DNA from: Rhytidiadelphus loreus
Taxonomy: Eukaryota > Streptophyta > Bryopsida > Hypnales > Hylocomiaceae
Assembly (NCBI GenBank): GCA_947034895.1
Contig: OX344762.1
Coordinates: 6,701,501 to 6,765,500 of the forward strand
Length of the DNA: 64,000 bases
Reading direction: 5' to 3'
Below are positions 23,573-36,913 of the stretch, in pieces. The notes beneath the pieces were generated by a model, which was not told the origin of the DNA, made no database searches, and was given only the letters and a program-made list of their open reading frames with translations. Made by a program: the position numbers and the translations under genes. Position 1 is the first letter of the stretch. Every line of letters begins with the position of its first letter.

Positions 23573-26500
23573 ATTTTGCCTCCAACCTTTTTTGAGCACA
23601 CAAAAGTAGAAGTAACTTACATGCAAGTTCCAAAATTTATCCCAAACATAATTCTAAACCACTCATATTGACGAACATGGAATTTGTAGTAATTTCATAT
23701 TTACTATTAAAGACTTATGTAAAAAATTCAATTTAGACAAGTATTATAATTCCTATACATTTGGTATTTGGGTTCCTATTGGTTGTGAAAATGGTAAGCT
23801 AGTATCCAAAAAAGATGGCTTTAGAAGTGAAGGAAGATCATTTTTGTTTAGTAGTTATAAAGTTTGTGTTGACTTTAATGCCAGTGATGGAATAGTTGAA
23901 ATCATTTAGCATGGTACGTAAAACAAACTATCATAGTACTATTCCTTCTACTACCACCTCCTTCCATTTACAAGGATTCGAACATTTGTACAAGTGAACG
24001 AGGGTTTAGTTTGGTGGATGAAGAAATTGGTAATGATGCACAACAAGGGTGTAGATATAACAAATAAAAGATGTGGTGTGAAGGAAATATTAGCTTCAAA
24101 TTTAAAAATGTCATCATCAAATTGTTAATTTCTATAAATACATGTGTGATTAAATGCCTCTCTAAAGAGATAGTATTTTTTGTAGTAAAATATTTAAATC
24201 AATAGAAGTTGTCATGAATTTTTGGAAATTATTTTAGTAAATGGAGGTTCAATTACACTTCAATAAAGCGAATTTTTATACCTTTGGATGGAATTTTTAT
24301 TTTTATTTTTGAATTCAATGGAAAGTCTAGACAAAAAGGTTTAAGAAAACAACTTAATTTTCACTCATTAAAAATTGTGAAGTAGAAGTAGACTAAAAAG
24401 TGAAGGAAAAATTAAGCTATGAATAGTCCCAATAATGACAGGATATTTTGTACACTTGCAAAAATTGCTACAATGAATTGGAATTAGGAAATCTAAACTA
24501 AATTTAGACATGTTGAAAGGAAATATCAAAATGAATGAATTATCTAATTTCTAAATATTTTTACAGTTTTCTAGTTATAATACAATTATACAAAATATAT
24601 GTTAGGTTAAAAAAAGGAAACAACAAGGAGTGGAATCACTTAAATTTTCCAAAGCTAATTCTTTTATATTTAAAAAACCATCCACCACAATCTAAGGCCT
24701 TTGATTATTTAGACTTCTAAATGTTGATTTCTAATTAAAACTTCATTGATTTACTTTATTTTATTTTTTAGGCGCACATCAATTAAGAAAAAAAGTTCAA
24801 ATAATTGAACACTCATAACATTTTGGAAGTCAAACTTCAATTTATTACGTAATTATTGATTTCAAATGCTTTTAAGCTTAACTATGAAAATTTATCTCTA
24901 AAGATATATTTTTTACACATTCTTTTCCCCTAAGATCCTTAAATTACATAGTTCCAATAATGTATTTTTCACCACATTCTCATTTCTTTCCTAAAATTCT
25001 TGAACCTTGAACTTCTATAAACTTTCTAGATAGCATCTTCAAAGTTTGAAATACATCACTTTCAAACTTCCGCTATCAAATTTCTTTTCATGTGAGCTCA
25101 AAGAAAATATAAATATACCATCATGTTTATTAATATCATTTCTATTTCTTTGAAAAGTTATATTATTTGAAGCATTTATGTAATTCCCACAATTTTTTAA
25201 AGGATATATTTTTTAAAACAAAAACATAAATGAATTAGAAAATTTTCAATATGAAGGTCCAATATATGATTTTTGTGCATTACATTGAAAATGAAAACAA
25301 TTAGTGGTTCACATTTAATTTGGTCACGCATCCAACATCTTCTAAATATTTCCAACTTCTACAAAAAAAATTATCAAGATATAGAAAAATTACAAAGTCT
25401 GAGAAGAAATTGGTTCAAATAGAAAAGCTTAGGAAAGAATGGGGTGGGTGGTTTTCCATGAGGCTATATGAACCATTTCTTGTAGTGAACATACAATTCA
25501 AAAAATCAATAGGTTCAATTTCTGATGAATTTTAAGTTTGAAAGACATTTTGAAGTTTGAACTAATTTTTTGTATCCCTATGCATACAAGCTTTATATGT
25601 CTTTGTTTCAATGTATTAATGCAGTAACTGCATCTTTTGAGCTCATTGTCATATAAAGAAGGCAAAGTCTTTAAACCTCAATAAAAGGTTCATTTAGTTT
25701 CTTTTCTCATTGTGATTTTTTTTTAAATGATGAAATCAATTTCTAATGAATCCTTCATTCTCAAAAATAAATTCAAACTTGTTCATAGTTTATGGTTTAG
25801 GTTTTAGAGTTTAGAATTTACAATTTAGTATTTTGAGTTTAGGGTTCAAGGTTCAATGTTTAGGGTTGAGGATTTGCATGACTTTAATTTCTTAGGAATT
25901 CTAAAATTTAAAAATATTTTGAACTTCTTTGTGGTATTTTTTTCATCCTTGCACACATGCATGTTGTGTTTTAAAAACTAGAAGCATGCATTGTAGAAGT
26001 GTAAAATTCTAAACTAGCTCTAGTAGCCCAACCCTGAATCTTAAACCCTAGATGTGGAAAATTGTAAGAGTTAAACCTTGCACCTCCCAACAAATAAATA
26101 GCTGGAAACACCCTAAAGAAAGAATGAACATCCATTTGAAGAGTAGACAGCAATGCATGTGACAAATAAGTCAATTGAACTCATTCATGGTAGGTACCTA
26201 TTATTAAAAGAAGGCTTTTTTGGACAAATTTTTAGTGGTGACAAACCTTTTTGGTTCCAAGCTCAAGGAAAGCATCCCCTAAATGTGAGGATTTTTTTGG
26301 GTGATGCAAAAAGTGCAGGGGATTTCTGCGCATATGTCGTTGATTCCGTTTAGAATTTGAATTCTAATCTTTTTGTGCTATTTGTTTTCTTGCCCCATCC
26401 TACACAAGAAATTCCCTTCCTATCCATAGTATCTTAGTGTTGCAAGTGTGTCCTTGTCGCACAATTAAAAAGTTTGTAGATTTTTTGTCATTCCATTGCT

Positions 26501-27038
26501 CCTCTATCTCTCCAACACTTTGCTTTACGGTGTCGTGCCCCTCGAATGTTTGGTCCTTTCTTTGCAAGTATTGCAAACCAAGCATGTTTAAATAATCTTG
26601 AAACTTTTCTTTCTAGTAACTTGGTGGTGAGTTCTTTTGTACGTGAAGTAGTTTGCTCATTAGATTGTGTTTCTAATCTTGTTGTTTGTCACTGTCCTTC
26701 ATAAATTTTGCATAATGTTTCCTACATTACTAAGCAATTCAATTCAATGTAGAACCTCTGTTATTCTCCTGTGTGTATGCAGGTGTTGTTGTTTGCATTG
26801 TTGTAGTAACGTAGGACATGTACAATAATATCGCCATAATTTTTGGAAACGAGTTGTTGACATTGTGCATTAGCAATAGAGAATTCAACCTAGATTTGGA
26901 GGTAATCAATTATCATCCAGGGAATCATAATTATCTTTGATTCTATGAAAATTAAATCGTTTTCAGTATCACTATTCATTTTGAGGCACTAGAATCCTAT
27001 ACATGCATGTCTTGTTAGTGAATATTGCTAGTGTACTT
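23573..27038. other. AT-rich gene desert
   Basis: No gene recognised. Around 25780-25870 there are degenerate plant-telomere-like runs (GTTTAGGGTT) mixed with TTTAG variants, too poor to call an interstitial telomere array. Confidence 0.4.
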
Positions 27039-27949
27039 TTCTTCAAGTTAAGGATCTGTATTTTTGTACAAAAGATCCTACACTCAATAATCCAAGGAAT
27101 CATTGTGCAATTACATAATCTATAGTTTATCTTCAAGTTGAAGATACTATAGAGAGTTTAAAGAGTGTATTAATATCATTTGTATGTCATCTCTAGTTTG
27201 AGTATGTGTACCATTTTCTTTCAATCTGAACATGGTAATATATCTTTAAGTCGAAGATAATCTTGAACTCTTCCTCACCTTTGATTTCAAGAATGCAAAT
27301 GACAAAGTTGCCCTAAACTCCAATAATCCAATCAATGAGGATTATTTGAACCCTAATAATTGCACAAAATTCAGTAGTATGAATAAATTGTAGGTCATCC
27401 TCCGGAAGTACATGCACGTCATTTTCATACTAGGAGGCTTATCTTTGAGTCAAAGGTAATTTAGAGATATTCCAAATTTATAATTTTGTTGATGTTAATT
27501 TCAAACATTACTTACTCGATACTGAAGTCTAGCTTATTTAGAATGTAATATTTGAACAATGTGCATGAATTTGGAATATCAGTACTCTACATACAATGCA
27601 TACTTAGGATGGCTTATCTTTGAGTTGAAGATAAGCTCTTTGTTTTTGTGAATTAAAGTCTTAATAATGTGCATTGCATATTGTGAGCTACTTGTATACC
27701 TCATGTACATCATAATAATTTAGCATTTGCCATCAACTCAACAATAAGATTCATATTATTAGAGATTTTCTTCCTATATATGTCATAATGAATAGATACA
27801 TTCTATTAATGTTGTTTGTCTAGGAATTGTAGTTTTGGGGGGTCTAAGTGTGCTGTTCTGTTTGGTTTTTTCCCTTGATTAGTTATTGTGAAACAAATTT
27901 TAGTGTTAGCAAAGCACTAGACAATTTATTTATCTTCAAGTCAATGATA
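27039..27949 (+). repeat. six spaced copies of a palindromic 19-mer
   Basis: Copies start near 27039, 27128, 27241, 27440, 27615 and 27931. The copy at 27128-27146 is a perfect palindrome around a central G (TATCTTCAAGTTGAAGATA); the others differ by a few bases, mostly keeping pairing. Spacing is irregular (about 90-320 bp), and the DNA between copies is not obviously repeated. Confidence 0.6.
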
Positions 27950-28183
27950 TATCAAGTCTATGTCAATTGTGTTCCATTCAAATAGATATTTGTTTTATTT
28001 GAGGCTCACACATAATTACAAACATTTTATTTTTATTTTTTTCCTCTTACTAACATTGTGTACTTATAGAACTTGTATGATGGATATCCATGGTCCTAAT
28101 GACTTTGCTATCCAATTCTTCCTCTAGGTATCGCAAATTGTGATGGTATTCCTTGAGATTCTTGGAATACGAAGTGTGTCACC

Positions 28184-29340
28184 TTGAGGAATGAAGTTGG
28201 AAATGACGTTGCCAAAGGAATTTGTAGGAGCATTGATGCAAATCTCATCATCAACATGGATGGGCAACCACTTGGTGATGACCGAGTTGTCATTCAAATT
28301 GCAAAGTCTTTGTATGAGGTAGAAATTCCATCAACTTGGATGTGGTCAATGCACTTTTGGCACATTAAGCTAGTATTTTTGAATGGTGTGAGTCTAAATG
28401 ATCATGACAAACCCATATTTACAACACTACTTTGGTTGCCTCTAGCCACTGTAATCTAGTTGGAGTTCGTTCATATGAAACCTCTTGCAAGAAGAGGAAA
28501 CTTGACCTCCCTTCCAAAAAAGAATCCCTTCTCATGGCACAATCAATCATTGAATTGTCCACCAAACCATGTTGCCATAAGAACTGCTTGCAACATTTCC
28601 TTCATGGTGAGATTTAGGCCATACGTTCTCAATTGCATGTAAATAGTAGAATGTATGTCTACAAGCTTTGCGTTCTTGAAGCACACAAGCAAACACACAA
28701 AGATCCCAACGGGAAGGAATAGATAACTTTGAAGAATAATGATATGTGTCTCACTGCATGGTAGACCATCCAAGGGATTTCAAAAGCTACCTTCTACAGG
28801 TTCAAGGTATGGCCAAAGATGGAAAACAAGCAGAGGCACATGGGAATTTGAGGTCCAAGAAACCACTCATGCATACTTTGGATATTGGTTGGAAGTGAAG
28901 CCAACAAAATGCCACACCAAATGGAGAATGTTGAAATTAGGAGAAAAGTTTTGACAATGGTCTTGCTGTCAACGTTTCATTGGAGTGACAGATTACCAAA
29001 AATCAATGAGGCTAATGCCATGTTCAATTTGTCACCGATTTCTTCTAGTGGCTTGAGCAATATTTGGCAATAGAGCTTCTTTCCTTGAATTTGCTCTAAA
29101 GGTTTGTAAAGACACTTTTGCAAGGCATGGTCTATAAAATACATACAAACAATTGCGAAGTGCTTGCATTCTGCTTGCTAGTACACAAGAAAAGTGGGCC
29201 AAGATTTTGAGTATCCACTTTGGGGGACAAAAGGCCCATAGGGAACTGTATTATGCAAATTGGTATATTTTTGAGGAATATCTTGAGAAGATGTAGTGCA
29301 TCATTTATGATAAAATGGATCACTTGAAGACCACTTCTCT
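28184..29340 (+). other. degenerate former coding DNA, unidentified
   Basis: Short frames with protein-like composition (for example 28184-28459 and 28739-28954) lie just upstream of the wrecked gene at 29340-30714 and may be its 5' part. I recognise no domain in them. Confidence 0.35.
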
Positions 29341-30714
29341 TCACTTCTCTCACAAGACCAAAGCAATAGATTCTTTTATGAAGATACTTGTTGTTACAAG
29401 CATGATTGCGCATGGTCATGACAACATTCGATATGCTCACTATAGGCTAGACATTTTTTCAACTCACTAAAATCATGCTATTGGATTCATTGCAAGGTTG
29501 TTGCGTGATCTCAAAGGACCACCCAAGAATTCATATATCATACACATTATTTTCAATGGAGGAGGGGCAATCCACATTAACAAAAGCAATGTTGAAGGGC
29601 TTAATTAGACATTTGCTTAGATTCCCTCCTTCCTCCTCTACATGAACCAATCCCCACTCACCCTCTACTACCTATATTGACTCTACAGCTTAACAATGCG
29701 TGAGGGGACAATAAGAACCGATGGGTTTTTGTTCTTTGTTCTTTACTTGTATTCAAAGACATTTTTTGTGAGATATGCATCAACTTCTTCATTGTTGGTC
29801 ACACTCAAGAAGAAATTGATGCTCTTTTTGGTTGGTGGAGCACCATGTTGAAGACAAAGTACTATCTAACACTTCTGAGACTTATGAAATCCTTTACGGA
29901 TTGTAAAAGTCACCTAGTAATTCTTCATCTCATGGAGTCATGGAGGAAGTATCTAACTTCAAGAGATTTGTGCACAAATACTTAAGTGTAGGCGGGTACT
30001 TTTTGGAAGGTCATTCTATATCTTAGTAGTTCAAGTTCTACATGGATTCTAGTGGATGGCCCTTGATGGAGTTTTAAAATCTATATACATATGTTAAGTA
30101 GCAGCTAGAGCACGATAGGGGGGGTTTGGTTGTAGTCGGAGACTAAAGATGGGCGGTAGTCCCAAACTACTAAGTGGTAGTCTACCACCTTTGGCTCTAC
30201 AACAAATGCATTTGTTTGGTGAGATGAAAAAGGTTTTGGACGGTTTCATTGCACCATGGAGTAGAATGGAAAACAACGAAGACTTTAGAGGGTTCAAGTG
30301 TTTGAATGGCCCTATAAAAGATTATTAGAAAGGTGTGAGAATTACTCTAGATGAACCTCTATTAGTGCACGAGACATTGAAGGATGGATTTGGTTGGCTT
30401 CAAGGATCACCAATGAACAGAAAGATACAAGGTAGGAGGATGGCACAGTGTATGAACATTATGTTGAAGATGCACCTTTTGTTGGGCGTAGGCATGATTG
30501 TCCTTGTCTTTCATTTGGCAATGCTTGTGATGTGTATACAAGTTATTTTTTCATGGCATGTCCCGCTAATGATGATCCAAAGCCATTTTGGCTTATTAGG
30601 ACACTAACGAATCCAAATCCGAGGTATGTTCATTTGATTCAAATCCAATATTGGACGCCTACTTTAGATCGTCACATTGATATGATACGTATGTTGAATG
30701 GGACACAAAAGTAG
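29340..30714 (+). pseudogene. wrecked multi-copy gene, DUF7869-like
   Basis: In shifting frames, broken by stops and frameshifts, the plus strand encodes pieces in the order of a protein family that I know from mosses and oomycetes: LKGLIRHLLRFPP, then LQLNNA(stop)GDNKNRWVF, then INFFIVGHTQEEIDALFGWW, then FKFYMDSSGWPL, then EDAPFVGRRHDCPCLSFGN and DDPKPFWLIRTLTNPNPRY. The family name (DUF7869) is from memory and the function is unknown; its high copy number suggests a mobile or host-expanded gene. At least one stop interrupts the most conserved segment near 29700 and the frame shifts several times, so no functional product is expected. Confidence 0.55.
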
Positions 30715-32298
30715 AGAATGTGTAGTGCGAGGATTGTGTAATTTTCCATGTTAGTCAAATACAAATTGTATCATAAGCCATGTGGTAAAATGGAGGTTGA
30801 AGATTGGCCTTAAGTTATTACAAGAGTCAAAATTTTCAAACCACAAATTACCATCATTAAATCATCAATGACCACCTTTATGTCTATTTCCAACAATGAT
30901 GCATCCTGAGCAGAAGATGAAAATTACTCAATTTAATGAACACTTACTGTATTCTAAATATGGAAGGTATGAAAATGAAACTCTGACTTGTCTCAATTTA
31001 ATGAAGAAGACCTTTAAAGTAATAACCCCCTAACTAAACCTCTCTCAAGTAATAGAGTTCATCATAAAGTGATCCCTAGTTTGTAGAAGGGATGTCAAAG
31101 GAAGGTTTGACCAAGAGTAGTACAAAAGAAACACAACACCAAACTCCATTAAACCAAGTTTGGGTGCTTCAAGGAGTTTCATCCTATGTTTTTTTCAAAC
31201 TCCATCCCCCATTAGAGAAAATTTGGGGTCTCAAGAGGGTTGCTCCATAGCCCGTAAGGGACCCTAAAATTTGTTTTTTTTCACAAAAAAAATCGTTTTC
31301 CCGCTACTTCTGCCCACCTGAATTTGCAGTGGCAGCAATGCAGAAATCGAAATTAATGAATAAAAAATTGACTTAAAAAAAAAAATCGCAGAAACTGACA
31401 GATTTTGAGATATTCACCTTGACTGACACCAAAGTTGCGGCACTTTTTGGGTTGACAAACCAAGCTCGAAATAGCTTGGTCTGTCACCACGAGGCAGCCC
31501 TCTAGAGACCCTAGAATTTCTCTAATGCTAGTCCCTCATTGCATATACTTTACAATTAACTCTAACCTGTTAGTCCAATCCCATACCAAGCCCCCATACA
31601 AACGTCATGAATGCAAATGACCCACCATTGCCACCAACTCCCTAATGTAATATATAACCTCTGTAATGTGATGTGTCAGTCCGGTCCCAGCCTTTTACTT
31701 ATTAGAGATTCTATAATTCTACATTTGTACCCTTCCTAGCATGAGGAGGACCATTGCCTCATTGTACAACGTTACGAACCTCCTCGAACGATGGACTCCC
31801 CAAGGACCCCATTGCACAAAAGCACCGTGGTTTCATCTCATCTCATGCTACACTAGTTCACTGCTCTTCCCTCGAAACCAATGAATATAAAAAAACTTGT
31901 TTTTTCAAAGGAGGGAGGGGGCAGGTCAAGAGTAGGTGATCACCGGCAGACTTCACCAGATCAGAACCATAGTTCCGCCTTCAGTTGGCATCCATCGAGG
32001 ACGGACACTCCGACAATTGTCCACCACACCAAAATATTGAAATATATGCTTATTGCACGGGCATGTGGTTTTCTTTTTCGCAAGTGATATTTTGTTTAAA
32101 AGTGATACAAGTCTTTTTTGAGGGAATATTAGACAATCTTTTCACCCCTTTTCACCCCTTTTTAGTGAGATGAAATTATTGATTTGCTACCTATTCTATA
32201 TATAAAAACAATGATATCGCTCTTTTTCCATATGCATTCATTTGATGATGAATGTATGTACACTCTTTTTGGGTCAGTGATTTAAGTTTCATCTTCAC
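30715..32298. other. intergenic, no gene seen
   Basis: AT-rich to mixed DNA with no domain or clear repeat apart from a short tandem TTTTCACCCC at 32140-32161. Confidence 0.4.
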
Positions 32299-32607
32299 GG
32301 GCAATTTCGTTAAAATGGCAATATTTCATGTGCCATTTTCTGAATTGAGAAAGTGACATCGAGGATGGACCGTATAGATTCGAATCATCTTCAATTTATA
32401 TCGGTTTCAGAAATCTAGGATTGATATAGGTTTTAGATCGTGCAGTTTGAACTATAAAAGTGGCATCTAGGATTGGTGTAGATTTCAGACATCTAATGAA
32501 GATATAGATTTCAAACGTCTACTACAGTTGTACATTGCAGACCGCGCGGTTGAAACCATAAAAAACTGCCAAAGTAGCGGAATGGCGCCATTTTAACGAA
32601 ATTGGCC
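32299..32607 (+). mobile_element. 309-bp TIR element
   Basis: The ends are GGGCAATTTCGTTAAAATGGC and, on the other strand, GGCCAATTTCGTTAAAATGGC, about 21 bp with one mismatch. The flanks ATCTTCAC and ATCTTCGT agree at 6 of 8 positions and could be a decayed 8-bp duplication (hAT-like) or part of a 9-bp one (Mutator-like). The interior has imperfect repeats of TCTAGGATTG.TATAG and no coding frame. Confidence 0.6.
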
Positions 32608-33120
32608 ATCTTCGTTAATTTTGCACGTTTCATCCATATTTACACTTAGAGATCATGCGAACAACAACTGTATGTTGACGGCATGTTCATCACTCCATTC
32701 AAGATTGCTTTCCGCACTGCCTAAAACCCAATGAAGAAATGAAGAAATTCTTGTGATGCACGGGTGCCCTCACTCCACTCTCCGGGAGGACTGTACTGTA
32801 CAGTCCGGTAAGTACTGTACAATTCTCTGATCGGAGGATATATAGTCTGAAATTCTGAATGCAGCCAATTCTGACGGAGGTCACGTCTCCGATCCGTCAG
32901 TCCCTGGGCCAATTGTGCGGTGGATTTGACACCTGGGAGTCAGGGATTCCTGCCTTTGGTATGATGGGATCGATCTTCAATCTCCTCTAGATATTAATTA
33001 GTGTGAAAAAGGTTCGGGACAGATCGACAGACAGACAGACTCCGTGCGGACGGATCGGGAATTCTTCTCGTGACGTACATTACTGAGAGTGTGTGAACCT
33101 TTGATTCATCGATCGAAGTG

Positions 33121-34560
33121 AAGTTATCGGTAGTCAGAACAACTTTGATTCATCAAAGTGTACGTCGTACGTCAATGACTTTCAGACATTGTACTCGGTA
33201 CTGTACATTAATTACAGACAAGTTCCTTCAATGGAAGTCAAATGCACTAGCTCCACAATTGCTCATGCCAAGGCCACGCTTGGCTCTGTTAATTAAGTTA
33301 GTATGCTTGACTAGTCAAGTTGGGGTAAAATGCATTTTTGTCAACACTTAACTTAGGAGACAAGACACTTCGCATACTGGGAGTACGTGCGTGAATCTTT
33401 CATCGAAGTCAAGTTATCGGTAGTCCGGACACCGAGGATTCAAAGAGTACGTCGTCAATGACTTTCAGGCATTGTACTCGGTAATGTATAGAGTGACACA
33501 CTCCTTCAATTGAAATCTGCAGACAAATGCACTCCACAACTGCTCATGCCAAGGCCACACTAGCTGGACTCTGGAGTAGCCGGCCACTGCTTGACTAGCT
33601 ACTCAAGTTGGGGTAAAATGCATTTTTGTCAACTTCACTTAGGAGACAAGACACTACAGATGTTATGCATACTGAGAGTGCGTGCGTGAAACTTTCATCG
33701 AAGTCAAGTTATCGGTAGTCGGGACACCGAGGATTCAAAGTGTCGTCAACATTGTACTCGGAGGTACTGTACAGTGCGGCACAGTTCATTTACGAATTTT
33801 TGGATCCTCGTGAGATTAGGAGAATTTTGGGAGGCCCGTGTGCACTCAAAACGTAATTTCGATTCTTGAATTGCACTGGAATCACACTATAGTCTACTTT
33901 ATCATCATTACAAACACACATATGTAATTGAAAATCATACAAAGAGTTTGATGTTGTCTATACACTATGTACTATCTAGTGTTGCCAACGTTTGTGAAAT
34001 TACAACTTACAGTATTCAATGATACATGTAAGAAATGCACCTTCACAATTGCTTTAGAGATACTTATTGATTTCCCATATTAACACTTGAATTGCTTGTA
34101 CGATTTCTTGCTTGTTCTTCACCCAAATGCAAATAATCTTTGACTATTTTCCAAAGGCTCCCTAGCTATGAAATGGTACTAGACAGTGTATGAAAGGAAT
34201 CCAAATTGTTGTATGCTTTTAAATTATTCATTTTTCACTTGTTATGAAGTTGAAGTGCACTTCATTGCAATTCGAACGCAATGTGCAGTTGAACATTCTT
34301 GAGCACGCTGAAGGGCTTTCTAAAGTTGCTGCACTTTGTAGTGAAAACTGAAAGCTGAAATTCGTAAATGGACTGTACCCCACTGTACAGACAAGTTCCT
34401 TCAATTGAAATCTGCAGACAAATGCACTAGCTCCACAATTGCGTATGCCAAGGCTACACTAGCTGGGCTCTGCAAATTAGTAGCCGGCCACTGCTAGACT
34501 AATCAAGTTGGGGTAGAAAGTATTTTTTTTCGCAACTTAGGAGACAAGTCAATACTGCAA
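33121..34560 (+). repeat. three-copy ~290-bp tandem repeat, third copy split
   Basis: Units start at AAGTTATCGGTAGTC at 33121, 33411 and 33706. They share TTCATCGAAGT, CATTGTACTCGGT, CTCATGCCAAGGCCAC and GTTGGGGTAAAATGCATTTTT. The third unit runs to 33771, is interrupted by a 614-bp element, and resumes at 34386 (ACAGACAAGTTCCTTCAATTG) to about 34560. No coding signal. Confidence 0.8.
33772..34385 (+). mobile_element. 614-bp Tc1/pogo-like MITE
   Basis: The ends are CAGTGCGGCACAGTTCATTT and, on the other strand, CAGTGGGGTACAGTCCATTT, both continuing into ACGAATTT. They are flanked by TA on each side. TA duplication with a CAGTG start is typical of Tc1/mariner and pogo families, including plant Emigrant-type MITEs. 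It interrupts the third unit of a tandem array, which confirms the borders. No transposase frame. Confidence 0.75.
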
Positions 34561-36909
34561 CAGTGGAGACACTCATCAGGGTCTAATTTGTGTAATTTGG
34601 GACTGATTCTGGAGTTCAAACACCAAAGTGCAGCTATTCTACGTTTGTGAGAATGGGGGAGAAACTGTTGGTTCAAGATATTGACTACCGTACCAGTTGG
34701 AAGAAGATGAAATATCTTGAATGAGGGGGGGGGACTGTTTTCAGAAAATTCGTTTACCTATTAACTGGTGTGGACACTTTGTTTTTTGAATTTTGAGCCG
34801 AGTGCACGTGCAAGGCCTTCACCCCAAAATTCTCTCAAAACCTGAAATTGTTCCCCTCTTCTACACAACAAACCCCTAATTAAACAATCTAAAACTTGTA
34901 GAACATGCCGTACACAAACAGAAGGGAAAATCGCATGTGCAAGTGCCGCGTTATTTTGACTTTGTTAACCCTTATTAAAAGGACATTTCATGTCCAAGCT
35001 TGGTCAAACTTAAAACTTCATTCAGTTCCAAGATCATCTATCTTCATTCTTCAAAGTGTCACAAAAATTATAATTTTTAACTATTTCAAAAAATATTAAA
35101 TGGAGTAATTTAAAGTTGATTGTTAGAGCTACATTTTCTTAGTTAGGCTTAAAAACCGATTTAAAATCAAGAACTATGTGAAACTTCATATTTTGACTTC
35201 TGAAATGCCCATGGGGCTTGTAGTGTCTTTTACGGATTAATGAAAATTTGGTGTTGAGTGGCAAGGTGTTGTGGGGGTCAATTTTGGGGGTTTGTCTAAT
35301 GACTTTTCAAAGGGGAATGTACAAAGGGGAATGTACAAATGAAGGATGCATCTACACATCCATAAATTTGATCATTTATGGTTGTCTACCTTGGTGAAGC
35401 GGTCTTGTTCTTCCATAATTAAATGGCACAAGCTTTCAAAATTCAGAGGCTTTGGAAAGTCAATCCCTTTGTTTTAGTGTGATGTTTAGGATTAAGCTAT
35501 ACATGTGCATGAAGTTTTTAAAAACTTCATCATTTCAAAAGAGGAGAGCACTTGCTTAGTCCATCAATTTCATGTCTTTTAGTGTGAAAAAGAAAAAGAA
35601 AATCTCCATCAATTATTATATAACCAAACTATTATTGGAAAGAAAAGTAATAATTGGCAAAGTTGCTAAATCAAGCAAAAAAATTTATTTGTTGTGGCAT
35701 AATAAACTTAAGCTAAAAGTTTGTAAATGCATTAATAGTAGTTTTTTCATCCCCAAAGTTGCTACTATCTAAGACTTTGACATTTAGTAGGCAATTCTTT
35801 TCAAAAGGTGTTAGAATTGCCCAAAAGAAGACAATGATTCAAAGTTGCATCAAAACTCTACAAGAAAATTACATTTTTTTTTACATGTAGATAGTGGTGA
35901 AGTGCTATGCATTCATTGGTGATATCAACTTGAGTGTGCAAAAGTTATTGAATGTGTATTGCAATCATAAGATTGAAAATCAAAAGTGAAATTGAATTTG
36001 CAAATTTTGCTTAAGTGATGAAGTTTCATAGAAAGTGTTAAGATGAAGCTTTTATTGTAGTAGTGTGCCATTTCATTTTTGGGATTGTTGCTTCATTGAC
36101 TTGTTCTTAGTATTGAAAAGTTTCCAACAAATCTTTTATTCTTTATTATAGGCACTCAAAGCAAAATTTCATGACTTCCAATTGTAGATCCCAAGCAGAG
36201 GGGACTATTTTGGCCCCTTTTAGATGCTAATGTAACTCTCTAATTTCTTACATGGTTCCGACAGCAATCTATAAGTGTCCCTTCATACTGTAGACTAATG
36301 CAAGAAATTTATTGCCATATGTAGAAGCCTCATCATAGAGTTCATTGAAATCATGAAATGAAGATTTTTCAACCCAATTGCAAACCCCTTTGAACCCCAA
36401 TTTAACACTAAGGTAAAAACAAACAAAAGTGTCATATTAAATAATTCATCATAGTTGCAAGCACCTTTTTCTATTAAAAACAACAACATTTTATAGTAAT
36501 TATTAGCAATTGAAAATCATGAATTTAAAAAAATTAAAAAATTGGGATACATGTAATACTATGAATTTTCAAAGTAGAACTCCCTCAGTCAGTCATTAAA
36601 ACCCTCAAATAGCTTGGTCTTAATACAAAATTAGGTTGTCCTAACAATTAGGTTGCCTTACCCTAGGTATGTTATTGTACAAGCCATTGAAGTCAACAAA
36701 TATTTCTATGGATATTTCCATTTGTACACATCAAGGTTCATAAGTCCCAATTACAACAATACCTAATTCAAAAGTAGTACATTCTTGTTCATTAAGTGTA
36801 AATATTTGTATAGTATCAAATGTCAAAAAATTAGTGAGGTGAAACCTAATTTCACTATTTTGTGTAGATAATCACTATTCAACCAATCACACTTAAGTAT
36901 GGGAACAAT
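34561..36909. other. AT-rich intergenic DNA
   Basis: No gene recognised. A run of nine G occurs near 34726-34734. Short open frames lack any domain. Confidence 0.4.
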
Positions 36910-36913
36910 TTAA

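Noticed and set aside
25780..25870. Interstitial telomere array
   Set aside because: Only two or three exact TTTAGGG units among many TTTAG variants; too degenerate and short.
28184..28954. Intact transposase
   Set aside because: Frames are short and broken, with no DDE or other catalytic motif that I can identify.
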